64,000 nt of DNA from Leptospira mayottensis 200901116 (GCF_000306675.2 NZ_CP024871.1:2990001-3054000); one strand, 5' to 3'. Positions 1 through 45,950 are shown, numbered from the stretch's first letter. Notes: generated by a model not told the origin, from the sequence alone. A program made the numbers and translations.

Positions 1-699
<699 letters not shown>

Positions 700-828
700 A
701 TAACCTCTCAATTTACTCTTGAGGATCTCGATTGTTATTTTTATGCACTGCACAAAAATGGCAATTACTTTTTTCCTTTCTTTCTTATTTATCTTTGGAT
801 TTTCAGGAAGTTTAAAACCAAAAATAAT

Positions 829-1908
<1,080 letters not shown>

Positions 1909-2012
1909 AAGCAGTTTCAAGATATTAAGATTTCCCACTGTAACCGATTTATTTTTACAGGAGTCCGGCGTAAGAATATTTTCTATTTGCAGAGGTTATC
2001 CCGCAAACTAAC

Positions 2013-2225
2013 GTGAGCTCGGTGTAAGTAACTTGTCTCGTAAATTTAATTTTTCCATAAAAAAACTGATTACTCAGGAACTACTATAGAAGCGAAGATT
2101 TTACAAAAGTCTGATAAAAAATTTAGAGCTTTTACACTGCTCTTGTAAGCAAGGCCAGATTTTTACGCTTCAAATACCTATATTTTTATAGAAAAAATGA
2201 AAACACTTTCTTACACCGAACTCAC
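2013..2225. repeat. Small element bounded by 16-bp inverted repeats
   Basis: GTGAGCTCGGTGTAAG at 2013-2028 is mirrored by CTTACACCGAACTCAC at 2210-2225 with a single mismatch. The enclosed 181 bp are AT-rich and noncoding. The layout resembles a miniature inverted-repeat element, but no target duplication was established and no second copy was seen in this window. Confidence 0.45.
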
Positions 2226-2289
2226 ATTAGAGCTTGTAAAACCTCAAAATATAGGAACCTCGACGAGAACTTAACGATTATAAAATATG

Positions 2290-2400
2290 CTCGAAAGCTC
2301 GTAAACTATCAAAAAGACGTAATTTGTGGGAACTTCTATATTTTATTACGAACTTATTGAATGATTGTAACTGATTTCTTTAAAGGTTTTTAAGACAAGC
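2290..2400 (+). repeat. Dispersed repeat R1, copy 2
   Basis: One of the longest R1 copies: it includes the upstream part (TCGTAAACTATCAAAAAGAC), the core with TTTTATTACGAACTTATTG, and the end AAGACAAGCTCT, immediately before the IS110 element. The IS may therefore have inserted at or in the edge of this repeat. Confidence 0.6.
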
Positions 2401-2402
2401 TC

Positions 2403-3871
<1,469 letters not shown>

Positions 3872-3919
3872 ATTTAAAGTCCGGAGTACACTTTGACAGA
3901 AATTCAAGATTTCTTATTA

Positions 3920-6057
<2,138 letters not shown>

Positions 6058-6083
6058 AAAAACCCGAATGGCAATCCCGGATT

Positions 6084-6444
<361 letters not shown>

Positions 6445-6445
6445 A

Positions 6446-7063
<618 letters not shown>

Positions 7064-7647
7064 AAAAAGAACCATTCCTTTCAAATTCGACTTTATTTAC
7101 CAATATCGCGGAAATAATGCCAACAAAAATTAACTTTTTTAACAAAAGCGAATAAATATTTTCAATTTATATAACACGTTTTATGAATATTCAAAAAGAT
7201 TAAAATATTCTATTTCAGAATATCCAAAAACAGGTGCAAAATCTCAAAACATTTCTTTCTATCGATTGACATAAAATAGAAAACTTACAAAACAAACCGC
7301 ATATAAAGAATTATAATTATAAATTAGTATATTTTAAAATTTGAAAATAATGCAGAAGGAAACTCCGAGAACATTGTTTTTTTATTATGAACTCATCCTA
7401 CCACACAGAAAAGAGCCGCGCGGCTTTAGCACGAACTTCCGTTAGTCTTGGAAATTCTATGATACGGAAATCCGCAAAACCTTAAGAAAATCAGTTACAA
7501 TCATTCCATAAGTTCGCAATAAAGCGTAGGAATTCGTATAAATTACGTTCCTTTAATGATTCATGAACTTTCTTACGGATTTTATTGTTGTTAATTAAAT
7601 CCCGTAAGTATTTTTACATTTGAGGTTTTAGAAGAAGTGAAGAAGCC
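7064..7647. other. Long AT-rich intergenic region
   Basis: Nothing coding is supported. It holds a 12-nt GC palindrome (AGCCGCGCGGCT, 7414-7425) flanked by AAAG and TTT, and a minus-oriented copy of repeat R1 (about 7475-7595). Confidence 0.6.
7475..7595 (-). repeat. Dispersed repeat R1, copy 3
   Basis: Read on the minus strand this is a long R1 copy: ACAATAAAATCCGTAAGA, then AACGTAATTTATACG, then TTATTGCGAACTTATGG, then AATGATTGTAACTGATTTT. It matches the copy at 2290-2400 along most of its length. Confidence 0.6.
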
Positions 7648-9186
<1,539 letters not shown>

Positions 9187-9217
9187 TTTTTCGAAAAACC
9201 TGCAGATAATTCTTTAG

Positions 9218-10024
<807 letters not shown>

Positions 10025-10025
10025 T

Positions 10026-11277
<1,252 letters not shown>

Positions 11278-11285
11278 AAATCTGA

Positions 11286-11972
<687 letters not shown>

Positions 11973-12397
11973 ACCTGAAGAGAAATCATCATTGCTTAGT
12001 CGTCTTCCAATTACACCTCCTTAGAAAATTTCCAGTTTTTTAAACCGCTTTTTCACAGTTAAACGAGTAAGTGTTTCTACAATTCTAAAATTTTGGAACA
12101 AGTTCCAGAGGCTTTTTCAAAAACCATTACCTGAATATCTCTCCTCTGCGCCAATTCACCAGACATCAATTTGCAAGCTGCACCCATCTAACGGTATTTT
12201 AAACATCCCTTAAGAGATGATCACTTAAAATAGAGCACAAATTCTCCTGCTCAATCCACACAAACGACTTTCTTTCCTCATGTTCGCCTTTCTATCTCAA
12301 GTAGGATGAAGCTCCCTATTCCAAAAGAAATACATATGCAAAGCATTTATACATTTTACATCGGTATATACTAAATGACTCAATTTTAGAAAATATT
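11973..12397. other. Intergenic
   Basis: About 425 bp of AT-rich DNA before the SBBP lipoprotein. No gene, repeat or clear hairpin was seen. The promoter for the downstream gene presumably lies near its 3' end. Confidence 0.5.
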
Positions 12398-13837
12398 ATG
12401 ATTTTTTTCCCCATTTTTCTTTTTGTATTTTTTCAAGCTTGTTATCCAACAGAAATAATCAACGTCTCCAACCCAGAAACTAAGGATTATTGGATACAGT
12501 TTTTACTTGGAAAAGAAGAGCAAATCACTACAACCGAACTCAAAGCTGAAACGGAAATCGAATTCGAAACTGAAACCTCCACCCAAAAGCCTTTTTCTGA
12601 AAATTTAAATTTCCCAGAATTAGAATGGACTTTGTTGATCGGAACGTCGGAGGCAAAAACCTACGGAAAAGGTCTCGCCATAGATAACGATGGCTTTATC
12701 TATGTTGCCGGAGATACAGATAAAGGTGTTTATAAAGCCGAACCGATTGGAATTCGAGATCTCATTCTTGGAAAGTATGATTCCAGAAAAAATACAATCT
12801 GGACCAAACAAGTCGGAGCTCCAAAAACAGAATTGGAAGTTAAAGATCTCGCAATCGATTCCAATGGAAACGTGTACGTCACAGGTGATACGAAAGATAG
12901 TTTTGCAAGTCCGCTTTCAGGCAAACGAGATCTATTTCTAATCAAATTCAGCTCGGACGGATCCCAGGTTTGGGTAAGACAAACAAGCAGCATAGGAAGC
13001 AATTATAACACAATTGTTAAAAAAATCGCTGTTGATACATTCGGAAATTCTTATATAATTGGAAATTCAACCACACCTTTGAAAGAATCTCCGATCGGAT
13101 CCAGCGGATTTATCATCAAGTTTGATACAAACGGTAACCGTACTTGGGTCAAAGAGATTTCGATAAATAGATCCAATCCCCCAATTTATCTCGGTGGAAT
13201 TACAATTGATGAGGTTAGGGATAGTATTTACGTGACCGGCTCAGGAAGAGCAAACTTTACAACCAATACCATTCTCGACCTTTTTATTTTTAAATACGAC
13301 AATAGCGGTAATCGTCAACTCTTCGCTCAGCTGGGCTCCGCTTCCAGTACAACCGAAAGCTTCTCTCTCAGTGTGGATCCATCCGGAAACGTTTTTGTAG
13401 GTGGGATTAGTAATGGTAATTTCAAATCAGAAACCAAAAGCAAATCGAACTTTCGTGGACTTTTAGTTAAATACGATTCGTCCGGCATTCAACAATGGAT
13501 TCAACAATTCGGTTCTACACAGAAAAAACAAACCATAATTACCGCAATTACAACTGATGCTAACGGAGATATTTTTACGACAGGCTATAGCAGTGAAAAT
13601 ATCACTGATGAAACAAACACATCGATAGAAAAAAACGATCTATTCCTGGCCAAATTCAATTCTTCCGGACAAATCGAATGGACTCGACAGATCGAAACTT
13701 CCAAAAACTTAATACTCAGTACCGGAATCGGATTCGACTTCCAAGGAAATCTCTATTGTTCCGGATATACGAGCCAAAGCATGAATCAAATTCCCAGAAA
13801 GGGACTTTATGATCTATTCCTCCTGAAATTCAAATAA
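12398..13837 (+). CDS. SBBP-repeat beta-propeller lipoprotein
   Basis: A 479-residue protein with a leader ending FFQAC (Cys15), a probable lipoprotein. After a Glu/Thr-rich linker the rest consists of about seven copies of a 45-55 residue repeat of the form DLFLxKFxSxGxxxWxRQ ... IAxDxxGNxYVxG. This is the SBBP (seven-bladed beta-propeller) repeat. Examples are DLILGKYDSRKNTIWTKQ, DLFLIKFSSDGSQVWVRQ and GLLVKYDSSGIQQWIQQFG. Such lipoproteins are probably surface or periplasmic scaffolds. A paralogue with the same architecture lies at 54415-55842 in the IS-rich region. It stands alone between long intergenic sequence and an unrelated gene. Function is unknown. Confidence 0.85.
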   Translation: MIFFPIFLFVFFQACYPTEIINVSNPETKDYWIQFLLGKEEQITTTELKAETEIEFETETSTQKPFSENLNFPELEWTLLIGTSEAKTYGKGLAIDNDGFIYVAGDTDKGVYKAEPIGIRDLILGKYDSRKNTIWTKQVGAPKTELEVKDLAIDSNGNVYVTGDTKDSFASPLSGKRDLFLIKFSSDGSQVWVRQTSSIGSNYNTIVKKIAVDTFGNSYIIGNSTTPLKESPIGSSGFIIKFDTNGNRTWVKEISINRSNPPIYLGGITIDEVRDSIYVTGSGRANFTTNTILDLFIFKYDNSGNRQLFAQLGSASSTTESFSLSVDPSGNVFVGGISNGNFKSETKSKSNFRGLLVKYDSSGIQQWIQQFGSTQKKQTIITAITTDANGDIFTTGYSSENITDETNTSIEKNDLFLAKFNSSGQIEWTRQIETSKNLILSTGIGFDFQGNLYCSGYTSQSMNQIPRKGLYDLFLLKFK

Positions 13838-13896
13838 CTCTTGTCCCGATCCGATTTCTTTTCTGTTCAAAAAAAATCCGTTTGAGACAAAGGGCT

Positions 13897-14607
<711 letters not shown>

Positions 14608-14734
14608 ATATCAGTATCCAACAAAATACGCCGTTCTTCGGCTTAGCGATACGAAGAAAAAATCTTCAAAGATATCCGAATCTCTTAAATATTGTCCGGG
14701 GATACCGGTAAACTCTGACGGTAGGAATTACATT

Positions 14735-15820
<1,086 letters not shown>

Positions 15821-15821
15821 A

Positions 15822-18128
<2,307 letters not shown>

Positions 18129-18443
18129 AATCGATTCGATCCGAAGTTGTCTAACGAAATTCGGGAACAAATATTCGATTCCCGTCAGATTTCCTCTCTA
18201 TTTTTTAAGAATAAAGTGAGATAACGAAAACACGGCAGCTTTATCGCAAATAACGTAAGTTCAGTTTTAGAAAATTAAAAAACTTTCTAAAAGAAATATT
18301 ATATTTTTTTAATTCGAAATGGATCTGAGATAATATAAGTCTCCACATTTTCTTAAAAACTTGTAAATCGTTTGAGATATTTTTTGAGGTTTTAAAGCGA
18401 GTTCTTTAGGTAGAATTACGTTATATAACCGATCCGCAAGAAA
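18129..18443. other. Intergenic between convergent genes
   Basis: About 315 bp of AT-rich DNA between convergent genes. No clear terminator hairpin, repeat or gene was recognised. Confidence 0.5.
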
Positions 18444-19625
<1,182 letters not shown>

Positions 19626-19695
19626 TCTACTTTCTTCCACTTTCAGGCTTTCGTCTCTTCCCGGCTTGTCAATTGAATTCGCCTCTTAAAGCGGA

Positions 19696-20280
19696 TCACA
19701 TCAGATAGGTTTTTCCGTGTTTGTCCTTAATCGTCGGATCGGCTCCATACTTTAAAAGAAGTTCGACAAACTCAGACATTCCGTGAGAAGATTTCGCAAG
19801 ATTGATACAAGTAACTCCGTCCAAATCCCGCACATTCGGATCGGCTCCCTTTTCCAGAAGAAACCGCAAAGATTCCAGTTTTCCTTCGTTCACACAGTAA
19901 TGTAAAGGGCCCATTCCCTTCTTGTCCCTTTGATCCAGATCGGCACCACCTTCGATCAAAGTAGATATCATCGCCGAAGAACAATCTTCCAAAATAGAAT
20001 GAATGAGCGGAGTCAAGCCCGTCTTTTCATCGGGAAGATTCGGATCGGCAAGGTATTCAATAAGAATACGAACAATCTCCAATTGATCGTATCTCACCGC
20101 GAGAGAAAGAGGAGTCATACCGTGAGAACGATTTAGATTCAATCTGTCTTGCAAATAAGAACGAACCCTTTCGACATTTCCATTTTGAACAGCTCTAAAA
20201 AAAAGAAAACGTTTCCAAAAAGGAGCTAATCCGGTTTTTACGGAAAGATTTTCTATTTGAGATTTCTTCTCTTCCTTCAT
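19696..20280 (-). CDS. Ankyrin-repeat protein
   Basis: A 194-residue cytoplasmic protein made of about five ankyrin repeats from residue 28 onward. Repeat units such as GMTPLSLAVRYDQLEIVRIL, GLTPLIHSILEDCSSAMIST, GMGPLHYCVNEGKLESLRFL and GVTCINLAKSSHGMSEFVEL show the G-xTPLHxA pattern. Ankyrin arrays mediate protein binding. GGAGG nine bases upstream supports the start. The partner is unknown. It is 70 bp upstream of the RNA methyltransferase gene on the same strand. Confidence 0.88.
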   Translation of the reverse strand: MKEEKKSQIENLSVKTGLAPFWKRFLFFRAVQNGNVERVRSYLQDRLNLNRSHGMTPLSLAVRYDQLEIVRILIEYLADPNLPDEKTGLTPLIHSILEDCSSAMISTLIEGGADLDQRDKKGMGPLHYCVNEGKLESLRFLLEKGADPNVRDLDGVTCINLAKSSHGMSEFVELLLKYGADPTIKDKHGKTYLM

Positions 20281-20673
20281 CTTCTGCGCCCTCCGGTCGT
20301 TCGACTTTTAAAATTCCTCACCAGAAAAAATCGTACCCGACTCAAATTCTAAAAGCCTAACTTTTAAACAAATTTGTTCCTTATCCCCGACGCGTAAGGT
20401 AGATCTCAAGTCCCAAAAACCTTACAATAAATCGATACAATTATAACGATTCAGCGTCAAAAGTCCATTCGATAACGAATCCCTCTTTCATTGAATTGAA
20501 TATTCTAATAATTTAAAATTCTACGAAATAAAACCTTGCCAGCGCCTTCGATCTCCGTAAGGCCATTGAAGTAATCGTATAAATTTCGTTTTTTAATTTC
20601 GGATTTCTCTATTCGGAGTCCATTCGAATATTCGAAAGATATCGACTCGCCACATTATAGGTATAAATAATTT
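20281..20673. other. Intergenic
   Basis: About 390 bp between two minus-strand genes. It must include the ankyrin gene's promoter and possibly a terminator for the cluster upstream. No clear hairpin, repeat or reading frame was recognised. Confidence 0.5.
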
Positions 20674-21321
<648 letters not shown>

Positions 21322-21375
21322 TCTTAATTCAGGGAACAGATTTCGTAAGCCACATAACTTATGTCAATATAAAAA

Positions 21376-22724
<1,349 letters not shown>

Positions 22725-22874
22725 ACGTTGAAGATAGAACACAGGGACAAAAGTACAAGCAAAAAAGAAACTTCTCGTCGTAAGTTTCCAATCAAGAATT
22801 TTAACCTAAAAATGCGGTCCGTATTTACAGCCTCACAAAGTTATGATTATGACAGCTTCAGATCCAGAATGCGA

Positions 22875-23201
<327 letters not shown>

Positions 23202-23203
23202 CT

Positions 23204-23497
23204 TCAGCTTTCTTCCTTTTTGGAATCGAATTCAAACGGAAGTTTATTCTTTTTAGAGAAATTACATTTTTTGCATGCAGGTACAAGATTGGCCTTGATA
23301 GACTTTCCTCCTTTTGCAAGAGGAATCAGATGATCCATTGTAAGCTCTTCGGGAGGAAATTTTTTTCCGCAATAGTGGCAGATCCCGGTTCCTTTTTTCT
23401 TTTTCCACCAGGGAGTTTTACGAAGATCCTTTGCGATTTTTCTTTGTTTTGCGAGTTCTTCCTCACTGATCCATAGTATCGGTTCTTCCGAGTCCAT
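23204..23497 (-). CDS. HNH endonuclease-family protein
   Basis: A 97-residue small HNH protein. CHYCG (about 38-42), LTMDHLIPLAKGG (the DH pair and central Asn region) and NLVPACKKCNFSKKN form the zinc-stabilised beta-beta-alpha-metal fold, with two CxxC pairs and the HNH catalytic triad His-Asn-His. Stand-alone HNH proteins of this size are common chromosomal genes of unknown target; this one is embedded in a housekeeping cluster (manA upstream, DUF1292 downstream) and shows no sign of being an intron or phage gene. Confidence 0.85.
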   Translation of the reverse strand: MDSEEPILWISEEELAKQRKIAKDLRKTPWWKKKKGTGICHYCGKKFPPEELTMDHLIPLAKGGKSIKANLVPACKKCNFSKKNKLPFEFDSKKEES

Positions 23498-23506
23498 TCA
23501 AAAATT

Positions 23507-24499
<993 letters not shown>

Positions 24500-24504
24500 A
24501 AAGC

Positions 24505-25221
<717 letters not shown>

Positions 25222-25230
25222 AGAAAAATT

Positions 25231-25935
<705 letters not shown>

Positions 25936-25979
25936 AGATTTTCCCAGAAGCCGTCCTTTATTAGTTTCGGAGGTTCTTG

Positions 25980-26027
<48 letters not shown>

Positions 26028-26048
26028 CCTGAGAAAAGGGAAGGCGAT

Positions 26049-26381
<333 letters not shown>

Positions 26382-26875
26382 CAAGAGTCTTTGAAGAAAA
26401 AACCTCTGGTAGCTAAGATTTCAAGAACACGTTCTTTTCCGATATGTTTTAGTGATCAAAGTATCGAACCCATTTCCATAGAAAACTTGGTTAGATAACA
26501 AGATCTATCAAAGAGTGATCCGAAAAACGCGCCAAAAGCGGGCACTATATCACAAATAAGCATTTATAATGTAAAAAAACGGAATACAGTTCCGTGTTTA
26601 TTAGAGAAGTCTAAATTTATGTTCAAACGACGTAAACAAAGTTAAAAACCTTCAAACAACTGTAACCTCGCTTCCTGCAGAATGAGGCATCTATTTCAAT
26701 GATCGTTCTCGGAAGTCAGTGAAACACTTTCTATGGATTACGTTGATTTCAAAACTCCGTTATTGAGCCACTCACTACGCTACGCTGTTCGTTGCATGAA
26801 ACGCTTTCTCCTATATTTCTTGTGTCAAGCCCTTCCGCAATTTTATTACATGACCATATTGAACTAATTTTTGAT
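26382..26875. other. Intergenic
   Basis: AT-rich with no supported gene. A small hairpin ACGGAA-TACAG-TTCCGT near 26579-26595 might be a weak terminator. The right half (from about 26650) looks like noncoding end sequence of the decayed IS110 element next to it. Confidence 0.5.
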
Positions 26876-27803
26876 TCAATACAAATTCAGACATAGAATC
26901 GAAAGCTCTCCCGTTTTAATCATTGTATAAAGAATTTCGATCATTTTGCGAGAAGTCGCTATGATTGATTTTTTAGGACCTTTTTTTAGATAGAGCCTTT
27001 GATAGAATGTTTTAATTCTACCTCCAGTTGAGAATGAACAAGACTCGACTCCAGGCGGCTTGAACAATTAGCCTTCGAATCGAAGGCTGACAATTCTGCC
27101 GTAATAAACGGAATCTCCAGAAATATCAACCCCTTGACACCAAGCCTACATAGTGATACGTTTGTTTGGCGGAAGAAAATCTTTTACAATCTCCCATATA
27201 ACTCATGACCGCCAAAGAAGTGAACAAGCCAATTCCTGACATCGAAAAGATCGTTCGAGCATAAGCCTTGTTTTTCTTTAAGGCTTCTTTAATTTCTTCT
27301 TCTATTAGTTTTAGATTTTGTTCCATTAAATTTAAAACTTTTAAAATTCTTTCTGCTTCTTTTTTGTATCGTTCAAGAAGTAAATTTATGCAAGATTCTC
27401 TTGGGAATTTTGTTCGTAAATGTTTCTTTGTAATTTGAGTCACACCAGCCTGAGTAAATAAACTGTGAAGCCGATTCTTGTTTTGTGTTAGTTGTTTTAC
27501 ACAATTCTACTGTTCGGTGCATAGTTTTCTTTTGTCCTTTTTTTCATCGGAAGGAATCGGAACGACCGGCAATTCGTCTATCGGAAAACGTTGTATGAGT
27601 CTTGTGATCTTGAGCGAGTCTTCTTTATCCGTCTTTTTTAAGGATTGGTAAATTGTAGCAAGGTCTCCCGGATTCAATACGATCACTTGAATTTCTTTAT
27701 GAACTTTTAATATCGTTTTTACGATTCTAAAAGATTGAGATTTAGATTCATCTATGGATCGGGTTCTTACCCCAAGAGAGCGATCCATGGGGAAACTCTG
27801 CAA
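26876..27803 (-). pseudogene. Decayed IS110-family transposase
   Basis: Three fragments in different frames, read right to left, follow the order of an IS110 transposase. First, 27803-27507 matches the end of the N-terminal DEDD domain ([14 protein letters not shown] and [14 protein letters not shown], aligning with the TDKRDAxKLA motif). Second, 27443-27126 matches the coiled region and [15 protein letters not shown]...[14 protein letters not shown]. Third, 27067-26876 matches the C-terminal end ([15 protein letters not shown]). Stops and frame changes separate them. It is a different subtype from the intact element at 2403, as the coiled region differs. It is not functional. Confidence 0.75.
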
Positions 27804-28177
27804 CCTTCAGTTCAGAAGGCGGACTTACAAGTTGAGAGGAATTTTGAAATAGTAAGAATCCAAAACACATATTTTTTCAAGTGTTCCGACAAGAACGAGG
27901 CTTTTTACTTGCAAAAAGTATGATTTTTTGATAGAGAAAAATCACCGGAGTCTTCCCGCCACCTCTCCTCCTCCACCCAAACGCGGGTGGGGCACGCACG
28001 TTTCACAGAGGATTGTCGGAAGAGATCCAAGTAATTGTGAGAAATAGAGAGCGTTATACTTCGAGTTCAGGAGCGAGATGTCTTAACCTCTTCAAACGAC
28101 TGGCAGAGCGATCAATCTGCCACCGGCCTTCTTAACTCCGTCGATTCAAGAATAGCACTTTTCGAACTGTCTTATAT
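27804..28177. other. Intergenic with hairpin and repeat R3
   Basis: No gene. It contains a GC hairpin CCACCC-AAACGC-GGGTGG (27973-27990) in a C/T-rich stretch and, at its right end, a copy of repeat R3 (about 28096-28186). The left part probably belongs to the decayed IS110 element. Confidence 0.5.

Positions 28178-28186
<9 letters not shown>
28096..28186. repeat. Dispersed repeat R3, copy 1
   Basis: About 90 bp that match 45629-45720: GCGATCAATCTGCCACCGGC, then CTCCGTCGATTCAAGAATA, then CGAACTG and AAGAAT. It overlaps the last bases and stop codon of the gene at 28178-28786. The other copy also directly follows a stop codon. Confidence 0.7.
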
Positions 28187-28786
<600 letters not shown>

Positions 28787-28807
28787 CTACTCTAGTATCG
28801 ACAGGAA

Positions 28808-29776
<969 letters not shown>

Positions 29777-29891
29777 ATAAATAGAACCCTAAAAAAGACT
29801 TAGAAATCTAAAATAGAAATTTTATAGTTTCAAATTCATTGTCAAAATCCATTCTTTATCCCAAGCGCGGTTTTCAAATTCGTTCTTTCGC

Positions 29892-31631
<1,740 letters not shown>

Positions 31632-31634
31632 AGA

Positions 31635-34394
<2,760 letters not shown>

Positions 34395-34402
34395 TGTTTG
34401 GA

Positions 34403-36331
<1,929 letters not shown>

Positions 36332-36445
36332 CTACATTCTTAATCGGTCGAATCAAAAAAAAAATAAGAGAAAATGAAAAAATCCGAAGGTAGAAAAACA
36401 GATTGCCGATGTTAGATTTTAGTTCCGATTTTCGTAGGAGGAAAA

Positions 36446-37168
<723 letters not shown>

Positions 37169-37611
37169 GAAAGGATGATTCCTTTTCTTGAATATAAATT
37201 TCATCAATGATGTTAGAAAGATTTTTCCAAAACTCAATTCAGACGTTTTCGCATCATAATTTTCAAGAATTATAATATTTGAATGTTTTATCGGTGCTCG
37301 GACTGTTTCGGGTTCTGGCGTTTGCCCTAATCCCTAACGCACATCTGATTCGTGATTCGAGGTGATATTTAAAAAAGTGACACCAATCGAAAAAAACTGG
37401 GGAATATAAGAAACTCATAAAATACGAAGTAGTATCGGATCGTCTATTGTACTAAAATTACAACTATTTTACCGGAGATCTGATCTACGAGGTTCAAAAA
37501 TACTCCTTGAAGACGATTCGCTCTAAAAGGCTCTTTTATTTCCTTAATTCCGAAAAAAGTGGAACCTGATTTTTTCCCTTTGGTCCAAGTCCTATACAAT
37601 GGAGGAATCCA
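37169..37611. other. Intergenic
   Basis: About 440 bp before the sigma-factor operon, AT-rich and without a supported gene. A weak AT-rich inverted repeat (AAGAAAGGA...TCCTTTTCTT, about 37167-37190) directly follows the aquaglyceroporin stop and might terminate it. The rest should include the operon promoter. Confidence 0.5.
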
Positions 37612-42996
<5,385 letters not shown>

Positions 42997-43017
42997 GATT
43001 TAAAGTAGAATGTAAAC

Positions 43018-43073
43018 CTGCAACGCGACCTTTATCCGTTGGGATAAAAACTATAAGCCAGGAAGCGTTGCAG
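43018..43073 (+). other. Nested stem-loop downstream of ssb
   Basis: A perfect 9-bp outer stem (CTGCAACGC at 43018-43026 with GCGTTGCAG at 43065-43073) encloses a perfect 7-bp inner hairpin (TTTATCC, loop GTTG, GGATAAA, 43031-43048). No T-tract follows, so it is not a standard terminator. It may be an RNA structure in the ssb 3' UTR or a small RNA domain. Confidence 0.55.
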
Positions 43074-43254
43074 AAAATAGATCGAATTTCAAAACAAGTT
43101 TAATCAATCGGGGATATTTTTTCATCTTTTTCAAAATAAGAAAGTAAAAACAGACTTCCCCTCCCATAGACAAAGCTGTAGGATTTGATTTGATTGGACC
43201 GAAGACAGATTTAAAAAACCTTGGTTTTAGGAGTTTCTACATTCTAAAAACGTC

Positions 43255-43818
<564 letters not shown>

Positions 43819-43853
43819 AATTGCATTCTGTCCCTAGATTTTTTTTGAAAGTT

Positions 43854-44893
<1,040 letters not shown>

Positions 44894-44924
44894 TATAAGG
44901 CCTTATTCCAAAACATTAAGAAAA

Positions 44925-45035
44925 ATCACGATTTTTACTGTCGTTAATAATAAAATGTAGTAGGTTCCCACAGATTATGTTTCTTTGAAAGTGTTTATGA
45001 GTTTTTAAGTCGCCTTTTTACCGTTAACCATGTGG
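44925..45035 (-). repeat. Dispersed repeat R1, copy 4
   Basis: Read on the minus strand: AACTCATAAACACTTTCAAA, then GAAACATAATCTGTGGGAAC, then CTACATTTTATTATTAACGA. It is similar to the copies near 59725 and 7475, though more diverged at its far end. Confidence 0.55.
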
Positions 45036-45268
45036 GACAAACTTTCAATTCATGTTCCAAATCGAAGCAACTCCAACGTTGTTAGGTTAAAAAGATTTCT
45101 GTAATAGGAAATTTTATTTTTCCAAATTTGATTTCCGGACTTTCGTAAATTCTAGGAACTCTTACGTTTTTCGATGCATTTTTTCTCAGTGGGAATCTGG
45201 TTTCGCTCTTTTGAGTTCATAAATTCCAACTTGACAACTTTGAACAGTTTAATAAAAACCCTAAAAAT

Positions 45269-45284
45269 TTTTCTGTACAGAAAA
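45269..45284. promoter_or_regulatory. 16-nt perfect palindrome, candidate operator
   Basis: TTTTCTGTACAGAAAA is perfectly self-complementary and lies 86 bp upstream of the 82-residue gene, with a TTGACA at 45231-45236. Its symmetry suits a dimeric regulator, but no matching -10 box at normal spacing was found and the binder is unknown. Confidence 0.35.
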
Positions 45285-45370
45285 CGGATTGTACAATCGA
45301 ATTTCAAAATAAGAACAATCGGTTTTTGATACCCGGTCGTTTTTCTAATTCTTCGATCAGGAAAAATTAC

Positions 45371-45619
45371 ATGGCTACTCCGAATTTAGAAATCAAAAAT
45401 GTAACACTGGAATTGATAGAAGTTCAAAAGGCTTTGAACGTTTTTCGGGAAAAACAGAAGAACCAGGAATCCGTTGACGAAGCGGCCGTGGAATTCGTCA
45501 CTAAAGCGGACTTAGTCATCCAAAGAGCAGAAAAGAATGAAATTTTTTTGACCGACGACCAAAAAAGAAGAATTAGAAATAATCTTCTTAAAATCCGCGC
45601 TTCTTTAGGTCTGTCCTAA
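45371..45619 (+). CDS. Small helical protein of unknown function
   Basis: An 82-residue charged, helical cytoplasmic protein starting MATPNLEIKN, with AGGA eight bases upstream of the ATG. No cysteines, signal or transmembrane segment. The pattern of two helices with Glu/Lys suggests a small coiled-coil dimer. Family unknown. Repeat R3 begins ten bases after the stop. Confidence 0.6.
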   Translation: MATPNLEIKNVTLELIEVQKALNVFREKQKNQESVDEAAVEFVTKADLVIQRAEKNEIFLTDDQKRRIRNNLLKIRASLGLS

Positions 45620-45628
45620 GTCCACCGA

Positions 45629-45720
45629 ACGACCTGCAAAGCGATCAATCTGCCACCGGCCTTCTCCTGACTCCGTCGATTCAAGAATATCATACTCGGA
45701 ACTGCCTTATGTTCAAGAAT
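45629..45720. repeat. Dispersed repeat R3, copy 2
   Basis: This copy matches 28096-28186 over about 90 bp, including the blocks GCGATCAATCTGCCACCGGC and CTCCGTCGATTCAAGAATA. It starts ten bases after a stop codon, as its partner overlaps one. Confidence 0.7.
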
Positions 45721-45809
45721 CATACCAATCTATGGATATTCGGCAGGGAGAGTAAGACGCCTGAATTTCATCAAGCACCAATAAAAATGGACGCTCTAAT
45801 TTTATAGAA

Positions 45810-45890
45810 ATGTAGGAACTACTACGTTTTATTACGAACTTACTGAAATGATGAACTGATTTCTTTTAAGGATTTCGGGACAAATTATTA
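45810..45890 (+). repeat. Dispersed repeat R1, copy 5
   Basis: Contains GTAGGAACTACTACGTTTTA, TTACGAACTTACTGAAATG and AACTGATTTCTTTTAAGGAT, ending near GGGACAAATT. Same orientation as the copies at 157 and 2290. Confidence 0.6.
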
Positions 45891-45950
45891 GTCAACAATC
45901 CAACTTCTTAAAAAACCTTTTTCTAAATCGTTTTTGACATCCTTAGGCCT

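Larger units (their letters stand above)
1909..2402. other. Intergenic with inverted repeat and R1
   Basis: No gene is supported. The stretch contains a 16-bp near-perfect inverted repeat (2013-2028 and 2210-2225, one mismatch) enclosing about 180 bp, then a copy of repeat R1 (about 2290-2400) that abuts the left end of the IS110 element. Confidence 0.6.
44894..45370. other. Intergenic with R1 and palindrome
   Basis: About 475 bp. It contains an R1 copy on the minus strand (about 44925-45035) and a 16-nt perfect palindrome (45269-45284) 86 bp upstream of the next start. An open frame beginning at 45326 is not preferred because the ATG at 45371 has a ribosome binding site. Confidence 0.55.

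Noticed and set aside
7414..7425. GC palindrome AGCCGCGCGGCT as a terminator
   Set aside because: There is no loop of normal size and only a short T stretch; the nearest genes point away or lie far off.
36405..36420. GCCGAT-like sequence suggesting a sigma-28 promoter near fliD
   Set aside because: It points towards the aquaglyceroporin gene, and no TAAA box lies at the required spacing.
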